Below, one piece after another: positions 8,614 to 17,817 of a stretch of DNA of 64,000 nt. The notes below the pieces were generated by a model. It made no database searches. It was not told the DNA's origin and worked only from the letters and a program-made list of their open reading frames with translations. Each line of letters opens with the position of its first letter. Position 1 is the first letter of the stretch. Position numbers and translations under genes: made by a program. This DNA comes from Streptomyces sp. NBC_00236 (lineage in GTDB: Bacteria; Actinomycetota; Actinomycetes; Streptomycetales; Streptomycetaceae), in NCBI RefSeq assembly GCF_036195045.1, contig NZ_CP108100.1, forward strand, positions 310,001 through 374,000. The letters run 5' to 3'.

Positions 8614-9618
8614 ATGAGAACCGTGATCCACAGCGAGCAGAACCGACGCAGGGCCATGACTTTGCTGCGCGTCCTGGCCGTCGCCGGTGCCTACTACGCG
8701 GCCGCGGACCTGGGCCTGCTCCGGCAGGTGACTGTCCGCGGGGCGGTCGTCACTCCGCTGTGGCCACCGACCGGAATCGCGCTGGGTGCCCTGCTGGTCA
8801 TGGGGTTGCGCGTGTGGCCCGGGATCGCACTCGGCTCCCTGCTCGTCATCGCCACGCTCAGCGGTTCGGTGTCGGCGTCCACCGCCCTCGTCGTGGCGGG
8901 CAACACGCTCGCGCCCGTCTGCGCCTTCCTGCTGCTGCGCAGCGTGGGATTCCGTCCGGAACTTGCACGGCTGCGCGACGGTGTCGTCCTGGTGTTCCTG
9001 GGCGCGATGACCGGCATGGCCATCAGCGCGAGCACGGGAACCCTCGTACTGCTGGCTGACGGAAAACTGCCCGCGAGCGGGTTCTGGCCGGTCTGGGCGG
9101 CGTGGTGGGCCGGTGACGTCATGGGCGTCCTCGTGGTCACCCCGCTGCTGCTCGTCCTGCGGCGCCTGCGGATGCCGCGGCTCACCGACCGGTGGATGGA
9201 GGGGACCGCCCTGCTGATCGTCGCGGTGCCGGGCACGCTGCTCGCCACCCGCAGCTCGCTGTCGATGCTCTACCTGGTGTTCCCGATCCTGGTCTGGGCG
9301 GCGCTGCGCTTCCAGCTCGCGGGCAGCGCTCCGTGCGCCCTGCTGATCTCGGTCCTGGCGGTGGTCGCGGGGACGGACAGGGTGGGCCCGTTCATGGACC
9401 ACACCATGCTGGAGGTCATGGTCAACCTCACGGTTCTGAACGGGGCCGTCGCACTGACCGCGCTCCTGCTGGCCGCCCTCGTCGCAGAACAGCAGACCGT
9501 CCGGCACCGGATCGAGCATGCCTGCGAGGAACTGGCCGACCTGGTGGACCAGCTCGCCCCGGGGAGATCGGCGGCCGCCTGGCCGTCCCGGTCGAGGGAC
9601 GAACGCGAGAGCCGCTGA
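8614..9618 (+). CDS. MASE1-domain integral membrane protein
   Basis: 334 residues from the ATG at 8614 (alternative ATG at 8656). About eight to nine membrane segments form a MASE1 sensory domain: LWPPTGIALGALL, AGNTLAPVCAFLLL, VFLGAMTGMAISASTGTL and WWAGDVMGVLVVTPLLL are diagnostic. The short cytoplasmic tail (RHRIEHACEELADLVDQL) has no GGDEF, kinase or phosphatase domain. Because it follows a soluble SpoIIE phosphatase by 55 nt on the same strand, I infer it may act as that protein's membrane sensor, a split version of the usual one-protein arrangement. Confidence 0.82.
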   Translation: MRTVIHSEQNRRRAMTLLRVLAVAGAYYAAADLGLLRQVTVRGAVVTPLWPPTGIALGALLVMGLRVWPGIALGSLLVIATLSGSVSASTALVVAGNTLAPVCAFLLLRSVGFRPELARLRDGVVLVFLGAMTGMAISASTGTLVLLADGKLPASGFWPVWAAWWAGDVMGVLVVTPLLLVLRRLRMPRLTDRWMEGTALLIVAVPGTLLATRSSLSMLYLVFPILVWAALRFQLAGSAPCALLISVLAVVAGTDRVGPFMDHTMLEVMVNLTVLNGAVALTALLLAALVAEQQTVRHRIEHACEELADLVDQLAPGRSAAAWPSRSRDERESR

Positions 9619-9639
9619 TCCACCCGGGGCGGACGGGGT

Positions 9640-10899
9640 TCACCGCCGGAAGTGCCGGTCCAGGAAGTCGTTGCGGAACGTGCCCGCCGGGTCGTAGCGG
9701 TTCATCAGCCGCTCGAAGTCCGCGTACCGCCCGTACAGCGTGCGCAGCACGCCGGGGTCGGTGCCGAAGACCTTGCCCCAGTGCGGGCGGGCACCGAACG
9801 GAGCCAGCGCCTCCTCGATCTCCGCGAGCACCGGCGCGACGGCCGCGCCGTCGGGGACCCAGGTGAAGTGGAAGGCCACCGAGTCCCGGCCGGAGGCGGG
9901 ACTCAGCCACAGGTCGTCGCCCGCCACGGTACGGATCTCGGAGATCTGGAGCAGCGGGGTGATCCGCTCGCGGAGCCGGGCCACCGCCTCGTACGCCGCG
10001 GCGGCGTCCTCCCGGGCCACGAAGTACTCGGACTGCAGCTCGTCGCCGTTGCTGGGCGTGAACTCCAGCCGGAAGTGCGGCAGCCGTCGGTGCCACGGCC
10101 CGGGGACACCCTCCTGCCGGGTGCAGTTCCCGGCCGGCACTCCGGGGATCGGGTGGCGCGGGCCGTCGGCGAGCCGTGCACCAAGCCATTCGGCCGGCGC
10201 CTGCCGCGTCCCCTCGTCCCCGACCCGCTGCTTGAGCCACACCTGTCCGACGGGGCCGGGCCGCCAGTCGGTGAAGACGCTGACGCTGTACGCGGCCGAC
10301 ATCACCTCGTCGAACCGGCCGGTCAGCACGGACTCGGGCAGGTCCTCGTAGACCCACTGCCGTACGTCGAACGCGTCCACCAGGTCCAGGGTCAGCCGGG
10401 TCACCACGCCCAGGGCGCCCATGGACACCACCGCACCCGGAAAGTCCGCGTCACCGCGCCGCAGGGTGACCGTCCCGCCGTCCGCCGTCACCATGTCGAG
10501 GGCCCGGACGGCGCCGGCGAGGGAACGGTTCGCCACACCCGAACCGTGGGTTCCGGTCGCACAGGCACCCGCCACCGAGATGTGCGGCAGGGAGCCCAGA
10601 TTGTGCAGCGCGAAGCCGCTCTCGTGCAGCTCGGCGGCGAACTCCCCGAACCGGAGCCCCGCGCTGACGGTGACCGCCCCCGCCTCCCGGTCGATGTCGA
10701 CCACCCGCGGCAGTCCGGCCACGGACACGAGGTCCCCGGTGGTGTCGGCGACCGTGTTGAACGAGTGCCGGGTGCCCAGGGCGCGCACCGTGCTGGAGGC
10801 GGCGACCGTGTCCCGCAGTTCGGCCTCGGAACCGGGGATGCACACCCGCCTCGCCCCGAACGTGATGTTGCCGGCCCAGTTCGTCTCCGCGGGAGTCAC
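9640..10899 (-). CDS. xyoA: Alditol (xylitol) oxidase family flavoprotein
   Basis: 419 residues, the length of the characterised Streptomyces alditol oxidase AldO, with similarity along the whole chain. The N-terminal FAD-binding (PCMH-type) domain contains LGTRHSFN with His45 at the site of covalent FAD attachment, then HISVAGACATGTHGSG. The C-terminal substrate domain has AEFTPS-like LEFTPSNGDELQSEYF, the SEIRTVAGDDLWLSPA catalytic stretch and HWGKVF. Expected reaction: oxidation of a terminal polyol hydroxyl to the aldose with O2, releasing H2O2, in the cytosol. The close relative L-gulono/arabinono-lactone oxidase is less likely given the match to AldO. Convergent with the MASE1 gene. Confidence 0.88.
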   Translation of the reverse strand: MTPAETNWAGNITFGARRVCIPGSEAELRDTVAASSTVRALGTRHSFNTVADTTGDLVSVAGLPRVVDIDREAGAVTVSAGLRFGEFAAELHESGFALHNLGSLPHISVAGACATGTHGSGVANRSLAGAVRALDMVTADGGTVTLRRGDADFPGAVVSMGALGVVTRLTLDLVDAFDVRQWVYEDLPESVLTGRFDEVMSAAYSVSVFTDWRPGPVGQVWLKQRVGDEGTRQAPAEWLGARLADGPRHPIPGVPAGNCTRQEGVPGPWHRRLPHFRLEFTPSNGDELQSEYFVAREDAAAAYEAVARLRERITPLLQISEIRTVAGDDLWLSPASGRDSVAFHFTWVPDGAAVAPVLAEIEEALAPFGARPHWGKVFGTDPGVLRTLYGRYADFERLMNRYDPAGTFRNDFLDRHFRR

Positions 10900-11274
10900 C
10901 GTGCGTTCCTCTTTCGCTCGTGCCGGGCGCTGTCCCCCGGCACCTCATTCTCCCAGACGGCAGCGGGTGCCACGGCGGCGAGCAGGGCGTTCCGCCCAAC
11001 CCTGCCACCGCGGAGGGCAGTTGGCGGACGGTCGTACATATCCGCACACCTTCCCATTCCGGGGTGTCCCAAATACCAACAGCCGCTCACAGAACCTGAG
11101 ATCCCGTACGGAACGGGACGAGTTCCGGTGCGCACGGCCTGTCTGAACTTCACCGGAACTCCAGCGAAATGGCACGTGTGTGGATATCGTGCACCGAGCG
11201 AGGGCGCATCCGTCAGTCCACAGGATCGGCGGATGCGCCCCGTTTGTGGCAATGCAACTGTGACTGGGGGGTTC
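10900..11274. promoter_or_regulatory. Divergent promoter region with mirrored TGTGyGGATAT motif
   Basis: 375 nt without a gene between alditol oxidase (minus) and the glycosyltransferase (plus). The motif TGTGCGGATAT occurs on the minus strand at 11038-11048 and TGTGTGGATAT on the plus strand at 11177-11187, each pointing to its own flanking gene at a distance of roughly 90-140 nt. Shared promoter elements or operator copies are both possible. Confidence 0.4.
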
Positions 11275-12819
11275 ATGGGGCATGTCGAGCTACCCGAATC
11301 CGAAATATCAGGACCCGTGGGACTGGCGGGGGCGCCTCGTCCACGGACTGCTTCGCACCGGCCTCGCCGACAGGACTTCGACCGCCTGCGGCAGGGCCCG
11401 ACCGTACAGCGCGACCGTTCTGACCGGCCCGGGCCGAACAGCAGACCCGGCCGGTATCTGCCGCTCGTCATCGGCTTCGACCTCTTCGGTCTGGGGGTTC
11501 CCGCCTGGCTCGTCCTGCGCACCGACGGACAGCCCAGGGCCCTGGCCGGCGCGGCGGCCGCCGCGATGGTGTGGTCCGGGGTACGGGCCGTGCGCGGCCG
11601 GTACACGGCCCGCGGTACGGGCCGGCCGCCGGGCGCGCTGACCGCCGCGGGTGACTGGCTGCTGCTCATCGGGCTGATGGCGGTGCTCTGGACCGCTGTC
11701 GACGGCACCATCGACCCGGCGACGGCCGTGGTGGCCCTGGTACCGGGCCTGCTGGCAACGGCGACGGTCTCCGGGGTGCGGCAGCTGCCGTGGTCCGGGC
11801 GGCGCGGGACGGTCCGGCGTGTCCTGGTGGTGGGCGAGGCCGCGGGGGTGGACCGGGCGGTGCGACTGCTCGCCGCCCGGGCGGACCACGGCTACCTCGT
11901 GGTGGCTGCCGTGCCCGTCGGGACGACGACCCTGACCTGTGAGGCTCCGGTGCCGGGGCGGCTCGCGCCGCAGCCGGCCGACGACGACGCCTCGACGGTG
12001 CTGGGTGCGGCCTTCGCCCACGAAGCGGACCTGGCTCTGGTGGTGCCGGGGCCGCAGCTCGCCGAGGAGCGGATACGGCAGCTGTCGTGGGGGCTGCACG
12101 ACGGCGGGCTCGACCTGTCCGTGCTCTCGCCTCTCTCGGAGATCGCCGAGAACCGGGTCCGGCCCTCGTCGGCCGCCGGGCTGACCCTGCTCCACATAGT
12201 GCCGCCACTGCGGCGCGGCCCGCAGCAGGCTCTCAAGGCCGCGGTGGACCGCACCGGCGCCGCGCTCGGCCTGATCGCACTGGCCCCGCTGCTGGTGACG
12301 GTCGCGGCCGCGGTCCGGTTCACCTCGGCCGGGCCGGTCTTCCACCGGCAGATCCGTCAGGGGCGGCACAACCAGCCGTTCACCATGTGGAAGTTCCGCA
12401 CGATGGTGGTGGACGCCGAACAGCACAAGGCGCGGTTGGTGACGGCGAACGAGAACGACGGCCCGATGTTCAAGATGCGCCGGGACCCCCGGGTGACCCG
12501 CATCGGCCGGCTGCTGCGCCGCTCGTCGCTCGACGAGCTGCCCCAGCTCTTCAACGTGCTGCGGGGTGACATGTCCCTGGTGGGCCCACGACCGCCGTTG
12601 CCCGACGAGGTGTCGCACTACGACGAACATGAGCTGAGGCGGCTCGCCGTCAGGCCGGGGCTGACCGGGCTCTGGCAGGTCAGCGGGCGGTCCGACCTGT
12701 CCTGGCAGGAGACCGTGTCACTCGATCTGTGGTACGTCGACAACTGGTCGGTGGCCACGGACATGGGACTCATGGCCCGTACGCTGCGCGCCGTCACCGA
12801 CGGCCGCGGGGCGTACTGA
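11275..12819 (+). CDS. Exopolysaccharide polyprenyl glycosylphosphotransferase
   Basis: 514 residues from the ATG at 11275 (MGHVELPESE), preceded by a G-rich Shine-Dalgarno CTGGGGGG. The frame is open far upstream but only by GC bias. N-terminal half: about four membrane segments plus a CoA-binding-like Rossmann region (RRVLVVGEAAGVDRAV). C-terminal half: bacterial sugar transferase domain with a fifth membrane segment (ALGLIALAPLLVTVAAAV), MWKFRTM, SSLDELPQLFNVLRGDMSLVGPRPPLP and RPGLTGLWQVSGRS. It should start repeat-unit assembly by moving sugar-1-phosphate onto undecaprenyl phosphate at the inner face of the membrane. First gene of the polysaccharide locus; a strong hairpin follows. Confidence 0.92.
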   Translation: MGHVELPESEISGPVGLAGAPRPRTASHRPRRQDFDRLRQGPTVQRDRSDRPGPNSRPGRYLPLVIGFDLFGLGVPAWLVLRTDGQPRALAGAAAAAMVWSGVRAVRGRYTARGTGRPPGALTAAGDWLLLIGLMAVLWTAVDGTIDPATAVVALVPGLLATATVSGVRQLPWSGRRGTVRRVLVVGEAAGVDRAVRLLAARADHGYLVVAAVPVGTTTLTCEAPVPGRLAPQPADDDASTVLGAAFAHEADLALVVPGPQLAEERIRQLSWGLHDGGLDLSVLSPLSEIAENRVRPSSAAGLTLLHIVPPLRRGPQQALKAAVDRTGAALGLIALAPLLVTVAAAVRFTSAGPVFHRQIRQGRHNQPFTMWKFRTMVVDAEQHKARLVTANENDGPMFKMRRDPRVTRIGRLLRRSSLDELPQLFNVLRGDMSLVGPRPPLPDEVSHYDEHELRRLAVRPGLTGLWQVSGRSDLSWQETVSLDLWYVDNWSVATDMGLMARTLRAVTDGRGAY

Positions 12820-12850
12820 GAGCGGGCGGCACACATGAGCGGAAAGCGAG

Positions 12851-12896
12851 CGGGCCGGGTGGAGGGTCGCACTGCCGCGGCCGCCCACCCGGCCCG
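12851..12896. terminator. Bidirectional terminator-like hairpin
   Basis: Perfect 12-bp stem (CGGGCCGGGTGG with CCACCCGGCCCG) and a GC-rich 22-nt loop, between the convergent sugar transferase and GDP-fucose synthase genes. Confidence 0.65.
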
Positions 12897-12918
12897 GGCC
12901 CCGGGCGCCGGAGGCCGG

Positions 12919-13902
12919 TCAGGCCCCTGCGCCCTGCTGATCCAGCCACCAGGCATAGGTCCGGGCGATTCCGTCACGCAGTGGGACCTGCGGCTTGAAG
13001 CCGAGGGAGGACAGCCGGGACACGTCCAGGAGCTTGCGCGGCGTTCCGTCCGGTTTGGCCGTGTCCCACTCGATCCGTCCCTGATACGAGGTCACATCGG
13101 AGATCGTGGAGGCGAGTTCACGGATCGTCAGGTCGTCGCCGCAGCCCACGTTCACGGGTGCGTCACCGTCGTACCGCTCCAGCAGCAGTACGCAGGCGGC
13201 GGCCAGGTCGTCGACGTGCAGGAACTCCCGGCGGGGGCTGCCCGAGCCCCAGAGCGTGACGGTCGGCGCGTCGCCCTGCCGTGCTTCGTGGAAGCGGCGG
13301 ATCAGCGCGGGCAGGACGTGCGAGGTCTCCAGGTCGAAGTTGTCGCCCGGACCGTAGAGATTGGTGGGCATGGCGCTGATGTACGCGGCACCGTACTGAC
13401 GGCGGTAGGACTGGATCTGCACGATTCCGGCGATCTTCGCGAGGGCGTAGGCCTCGTTGGTCGGCTCCAGCGGGCCGGTGAGCAGTGCGGACTCGGGTAT
13501 GGGCTGCGGGGCCAGCTTGGGGTAGATGCAGGACGAGCCGAGGAAGAGCAGCCGCTCGGTGCCGGCGGCGTGCGCGCCCGCGATCACGCTCAGCTGGATG
13601 CGCAGGTTGTCCTCGATGAACTGCACGGGATACGTGCTGTTGGCCATGATTCCGCCGACCTTGGCGGCGGCCAGCACCACGGCGTCGGGGCGGGTGTCGC
13701 GCAGGAAGGCCCCGGTGCGCTCGGCGTCGCGCAGGTCGAGGAACTCGCGCCCGCGGGTGATCACTTCATGACCGTCGGCGGTCAGGCGCCGCACCAGCGC
13801 CGAGCCCACGAGACCGCGGTGGCCGGCGACGAACACGCGGGCGCCGGGACGTAGCAGGGACGGGACGGATTCCTGGGGAGGGCCGGGGAGATCAGTCGTC
13901 AT
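12919..13902 (-). CDS. fcl: GDP-L-fucose synthase
   Basis: 327 residues of the extended SDR family. The NADP-binding loop is VAGHRGLVGSALV. Other family marks are LAAAKVGGIMAN, the LGSSCIYP active-site segment, the Tyr-x3-Lys pair in NEAYALAKIAG, MPTNLYGPGDNFD and GSGSPRREFLHVDDLA. It epimerises and reduces GDP-4-keto-6-deoxymannose to GDP-L-fucose, the step after Gmd, whose gene is divergently transcribed 115 nt away. The pair predicts a fucose-type (or other 6-deoxyhexose) residue in the polysaccharide. An N-terminal extension of about 20 residues precedes the Rossmann fold. Confidence 0.93.
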   Translation of the reverse strand: MTTDLPGPPQESVPSLLRPGARVFVAGHRGLVGSALVRRLTADGHEVITRGREFLDLRDAERTGAFLRDTRPDAVVLAAAKVGGIMANSTYPVQFIEDNLRIQLSVIAGAHAAGTERLLFLGSSCIYPKLAPQPIPESALLTGPLEPTNEAYALAKIAGIVQIQSYRRQYGAAYISAMPTNLYGPGDNFDLETSHVLPALIRRFHEARQGDAPTVTLWGSGSPRREFLHVDDLAAACVLLLERYDGDAPVNVGCGDDLTIRELASTISDVTSYQGRIEWDTAKPDGTPRKLLDVSRLSSLGFKPQVPLRDGIARTYAWWLDQQGAGA

Positions 13903-13982
13903 GGCTCGGATTGTGCCAGCAGCTGTATGACGCGGTGACGTTTTGCCGCAGATCGCTCAAACTCTGAAATTTCGGCGTTGCC

Positions 13983-14003
13983 CGGCCGCCTCTCAGGCGG
14001 CCG
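13983..14003 (+). promoter_or_regulatory. Hairpin just upstream of the gmd ribosome site
   Basis: CGGCCGCC-tctca-GGCGGCCG, an 8-bp GC stem ending 14 nt before the gmd ATG and directly before its purine-rich Shine-Dalgarno (GAAGGGGGA). It may influence translation of the five-gene coupled unit that starts with gmd. Confidence 0.35.
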
Positions 14004-14017
14004 CAGAAGGGGGAGAC

Positions 14018-15031
14018 ATGGCGAAGACCGCGCTCATCACCGGTGTGACCGGACAGGACGGTTCGTACCTGTCCGAGCTGCTGCTCCAGAAGGGATACAC
14101 GGTCCACGGGCTCATCCGCCGCTCGTCGACCTTCAACACCGAGCGGATCGACCACATCTACCAGGGGCCTGAGGAGGAGAACCGCTCGTTCGTGCTGCAC
14201 CACGCCGATCTCGCCGACGGGGTCGCCCTGGTGAACCTGCTCCGCGACATCCGCCCCGACGAGGTCTACAACCTCGGCGCCCAGTCGCATGTCCGGGTCT
14301 CCTTCGACGCCCCGCTGTACACCGGCGACATCACCGGTCTCGGGACGATCCGGCTGCTGGAGGCCGTGCGGGCCAGCGGCATCGACACCCGGGTCTACCA
14401 GGCGTCCTCCTCGGAGATGTTCGGCGCGAATCCGCCGCCGCAGAACGAGCAGACCCCCTTCCATCCGCGCAGCCCGTACAGCGTCGCCAAGGTGTATTCG
14501 TACTGGGCGACCGTCAACTACCGTGAGGCGTACGGGATGTTCGCGGTCAACGGCATCCTGTTCAACCACGAGTCACCGCGTCGCGGGGAGACCTTCGTGA
14601 CCCGGAAGATCACGCGTGGTGTGGCCCGGATCAAGGCGGGACTGCAGACGCATCTGCATCTGGGCAACCTGGACGCGGTGCGTGACTGGGGGTACGCCCC
14701 CGAGTACGTCGACGCGATGTGGCGCATGCTGCAGTGCGACACCCCGGACGACTACGTGGTGGCGACCGGCGAGGGTGTCAGCGTCCGGCAGTTCCTGGAG
14801 TACGCCTTCGAGCACGCCGGTCTCGACTGGCGCGAGCATGTCCGCTACGACGCGAAGTACGAGCGCCCCAGCGAGGTCGACGCCCTGATCGGGGACGCGT
14901 CCAAGGCCGCGGAGCTGCTGGGCTGGAAGCCCGCCGTGAAGTCGCAGGAGCTGGCCCGGATCATGGTCGACGCCGATGTCAGGCAGCTGGCCGATCAGCT
15001 CACCGGAGCGGCCGTGCGGGTGGACCGATGA
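14018..15031 (+). CDS. gmd: GDP-mannose 4,6-dehydratase
   Basis: 337 residues from the ATG at 14018. Extended SDR: the [10 protein letters not shown] nucleotide loop, [35 protein letters not shown] and [10 protein letters not shown] (Tyr-x3-Lys), then [17 protein letters not shown] and DWGYAPEYV, all hallmarks of Gmd. It converts GDP-D-mannose to GDP-4-keto-6-deoxy-D-mannose in the cytosol, feeding the divergent fcl product. Its stop overlaps the start of the next gene (ATGA), so a secreted protein is translationally coupled to a sugar-nucleotide enzyme. Confidence 0.95.
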   Translation: MAKTALITGVTGQDGSYLSELLLQKGYTVHGLIRRSSTFNTERIDHIYQGPEEENRSFVLHHADLADGVALVNLLRDIRPDEVYNLGAQSHVRVSFDAPLYTGDITGLGTIRLLEAVRASGIDTRVYQASSSEMFGANPPPQNEQTPFHPRSPYSVAKVYSYWATVNYREAYGMFAVNGILFNHESPRRGETFVTRKITRGVARIKAGLQTHLHLGNLDAVRDWGYAPEYVDAMWRMLQCDTPDDYVVATGEGVSVRQFLEYAFEHAGLDWREHVRYDAKYERPSEVDALIGDASKAAELLGWKPAVKSQELARIMVDADVRQLADQLTGAAVRVDR

Positions 15032-17817
15032 GCTATCCCGGACGTCTCAGACGCAGCCGCAGCGGTGTGTTCGCCGTCGTCATCGCCCTCACGGGCGGGG
15101 TCCTGACCGCTTCCGCGGTGACCGCTCCCCCGGCCGCCGCGCTCACCGATCCGGTCGGCTTCACCGCCGACCACCTCGCCACGTACCAGACGAACGGCAT
15201 CGTGTGGTCGCTCGCCGAGGCGAACGGGGTCGTCTACGCGGGCGGCACCTTCACCAACGTCCGCCCGGCGGGCTCCCCCGCGGGCAGCAACACCACGTCC
15301 GCCGTCAACTTCGCCGCGTTCAACGCGGCCACCGGGGCGCCGACCGGCTGCTCGCTCTCCTTCACCCGCTCCAGCGGCACCGCGACGGTACGGGCGCTCG
15401 CGGTCTCCCCCGACAAGTCCACGCTGTACGCGGGCGGTTACTTCAACGCGGTCAACGGGACGCCGGCCAACGGCCTGGTCGCCGTCAACACCGCCACCTG
15501 TACCCTGCGTTCGGGGTTCGCTCCGAACTTCGGGGCGACCGTGCGGGCGCTCGACGTGGCGGCGAACGGCACGGTCTACGCGGGCGGCGACTTCCAGAGC
15601 GTCAACGGGCAGACCCGCCGCTTCTTCGGCGCGGTCACGGCAGCCGGTGCGCTGACGGCCTGGAACCCGGACGCCGATGATCCCGGCCGGGCGCTGAAGG
15701 TCACCCCGGACGGGCAGAGCGTGCTGATCGGCGGGGACTTCGTCACGGTGGGCGGAGCCAACTCGCACGCGCTCGCGGTGACCGCCGCCGGCACGGGAGC
15801 GCTGACCCGCGCGTACACCAACAACTTCATCCCGTCGTCCGCCGTGATCAAGGACATCGTCACGGACTCCGCGTCCGGCGGCTGGTACGTGGCCGGCGAA
15901 GGGGCCGGAGGGGCCTCGTTCGACGGCCGGCTCGCCATGGATCTGACCACGTTCGACCAGCGCTGGCGGGACACCTGCCAGGGCGCCACACAGGCGCTGC
16001 GGGTCTACCGCGGGGTGCTGTACGCGGGCAGCCACGTCCACGACTGCTCCACCATGGGCGGTTTCCCCAACCAGGTCCGCAAGCACCTGACCGCCCAGGC
16101 CGTCGACGATCCGGCGATGCTCGGCTGGCTGCCGGACACCAACGACGGCATCGGTGAGCCGGTGGGGCCGCGCGCACTGACCGTCTCGTCCCGCGACGGA
16201 CACGACTACCTCTGGGTCGGCGGCGAGTTCACCACGGTCAACGGGGTCGCCCAGCAGGCCCTGACCCGGTTCGCCGACTCGCCGGACACCGGGGCGCCGT
16301 CCGCACCGGTGGTCAGCCTCTCCGCGCCGCGGGCCGGTGAGGTACGGGTGAGCTGGCGCTCCAGCCTGGACCTGGACGACAGCCGGCTCACCTACCGGAT
16401 GTACCGCGACGGCGGCTCGACGCCGGTCCACACGACGACGGGTTCCTCGCTCTTCTTCAGCCGGCCGCAGCTGACGTTCACCGACACGAACGTGGTGGCG
16501 GGCCGCAGTTACTCCTACCGGATCACCGCGAGCGACGGCACCAACACCAGCGCGCTCTCCGCGGGCGCCTCGGTCACCGCGGCCGGTTCGGCGAGTCCGT
16601 ACGCGGAGCGCGTGCTCGCCGACGGGGCGGACCTGTACTGGCGTTACGACGAGGCGGGCGGCGCCTTCGCCTCGGACGCCTCGGACAACGACGACGGCGG
16701 GGTGTACACGAACGCCCCGTCGTACCGTTCGACACCGTCCGCCGTGACCGGCTCCACGGCGCTCGCCCTCAACGGCACCGACGAGTACGTCTACAGCGAC
16801 CGGCTGCATCACTACACCTCACCCACCCCGTACTCCATCGAGACGTGGTTCCGTACGAGCACGACCCGCGGCGGGCGCATCGTCGGGTACGGCAGCAACA
16901 TCGGCACCGCGCAGGGGCACACCAGCGGGATCTCCGACAAGATCCTGTACCTCACCGACAACGGGCGCCTCGCCTTCGGGGTCCAGGTCGGCAGCTCCAG
17001 CAGCCGACCGACGATCACCTCCGCCGCGTCCTACAACGACAACGCCTGGCACCACGTGGTCGCCACCCAGGGCCCGTCCGGCATGCGGCTCTACGTGGAC
17101 GGGGCGCAGGCCGGCACCAACACCACCACCGGCAACCGCTCGTACAACGGCTACTGGCGCGTCGGCGGGGACGCCATGGCCACGGCCTGGCCCAACCGTC
17201 CGACCAGCACCTACTTCGCGGGGCAGGTCGACGAGACGGCCATCTACCCCTCCGCGCTGACCGCCGCCCAGGTGGCCGCGCACCACGATCTGGCGGACAC
17301 CCCGCCCGGTCCCGGGGACACCACGGTCACCCTGACGCCGACGGAGGACGCGTACGTCAACGGGGTCGCCGCGAACACCACGTACAACGACACCCAGCTC
17401 GCCTCCCGGGGGACCACGCCGTACGTCGGCTACCTCCGCTTCGCCCTGCCCGCCGCCCCCGCCGGGCAGCAGCTCACGAGCGCCCGGCTCACCTTCCGTA
17501 CCTCGTCGGACGCCACGGCGGGCTCGGCCGAACCCCACACACTCGTGCCGGTCACCGGCGCGTGGACCGAGTCGGCGGTCACCTACAACACCCGCCCGTC
17601 ACTCGCCACGACGGTGCTGGGGACGATCTCCGGCGCAACCGCCGTCTCCACCGACTACTCGGTGGAGCTGAACGCGCCGGTACTGGGCGGGGCCCTGGGC
17701 TCCGCCTACTCACTCGCTCTGACCAGCGGCGGGACGGACAGTCTCCGCATCTGGTCCGGCGAAGTCGCAACCGCGGCCTACCGGCCGCAGCTCGTTCTCA
17801 CCTTCGGAGCTGAATGA
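15028..17817 (+). CDS. Secreted repeat / FN3 / LamG / DNRLRE surface protein
   Basis: 929 residues, ATG overlapping the gmd stop. Signal peptide ([26 protein letters not shown]). Residues about 40-415 form a beta-propeller-like set of repeats with recurring VYAGGxF and VNG motifs ([43 protein letters not shown]). A fibronectin type III domain follows at about 420-505, a LamG/concanavalin-like domain at about 520-755 ([31 protein letters not shown]), and a C-terminal DNRLRE domain at about 767-929 ([26 protein letters not shown]). All are extracellular adhesion or carbohydrate-binding modules; no catalytic motif is evident. The location suggests a partner of the polysaccharide made here. Paralogue of the next gene. 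Confidence 0.88.
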   Translation: MSYPGRLRRSRSGVFAVVIALTGGVLTASAVTAPPAAALTDPVGFTADHLATYQTNGIVWSLAEANGVVYAGGTFTNVRPAGSPAGSNTTSAVNFAAFNAATGAPTGCSLSFTRSSGTATVRALAVSPDKSTLYAGGYFNAVNGTPANGLVAVNTATCTLRSGFAPNFGATVRALDVAANGTVYAGGDFQSVNGQTRRFFGAVTAAGALTAWNPDADDPGRALKVTPDGQSVLIGGDFVTVGGANSHALAVTAAGTGALTRAYTNNFIPSSAVIKDIVTDSASGGWYVAGEGAGGASFDGRLAMDLTTFDQRWRDTCQGATQALRVYRGVLYAGSHVHDCSTMGGFPNQVRKHLTAQAVDDPAMLGWLPDTNDGIGEPVGPRALTVSSRDGHDYLWVGGEFTTVNGVAQQALTRFADSPDTGAPSAPVVSLSAPRAGEVRVSWRSSLDLDDSRLTYRMYRDGGSTPVHTTTGSSLFFSRPQLTFTDTNVVAGRSYSYRITASDGTNTSALSAGASVTAAGSASPYAERVLADGADLYWRYDEAGGAFASDASDNDDGGVYTNAPSYRSTPSAVTGSTALALNGTDEYVYSDRLHHYTSPTPYSIETWFRTSTTRGGRIVGYGSNIGTAQGHTSGISDKILYLTDNGRLAFGVQVGSSSSRPTITSAASYNDNAWHHVVATQGPSGMRLYVDGAQAGTNTTTGNRSYNGYWRVGGDAMATAWPNRPTSTYFAGQVDETAIYPSALTAAQVAAHHDLADTPPGPGDTTVTLTPTEDAYVNGVAANTTYNDTQLASRGTTPYVGYLRFALPAAPAGQQLTSARLTFRTSSDATAGSAEPHTLVPVTGAWTESAVTYNTRPSLATTVLGTISGATAVSTDYSVELNAPVLGGALGSAYSLALTSGGTDSLRIWSGEVATAAYRPQLVLTFGAE

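Noticed and set aside
9652..11274. Upstream extension of the glycosylphosphotransferase reading frame by 541 codons
   Set aside because: It runs antisense through alditol oxidase, has no family similarity, and the ATG at 11275 has a good ribosome site.
13943..14017. Upstream in-frame start for gmd at 13943
   Set aside because: The extra 25 residues overlap a hairpin and are not Gmd-like; the ATG at 14018 starts right at the Rossmann strand after a strong ribosome site.
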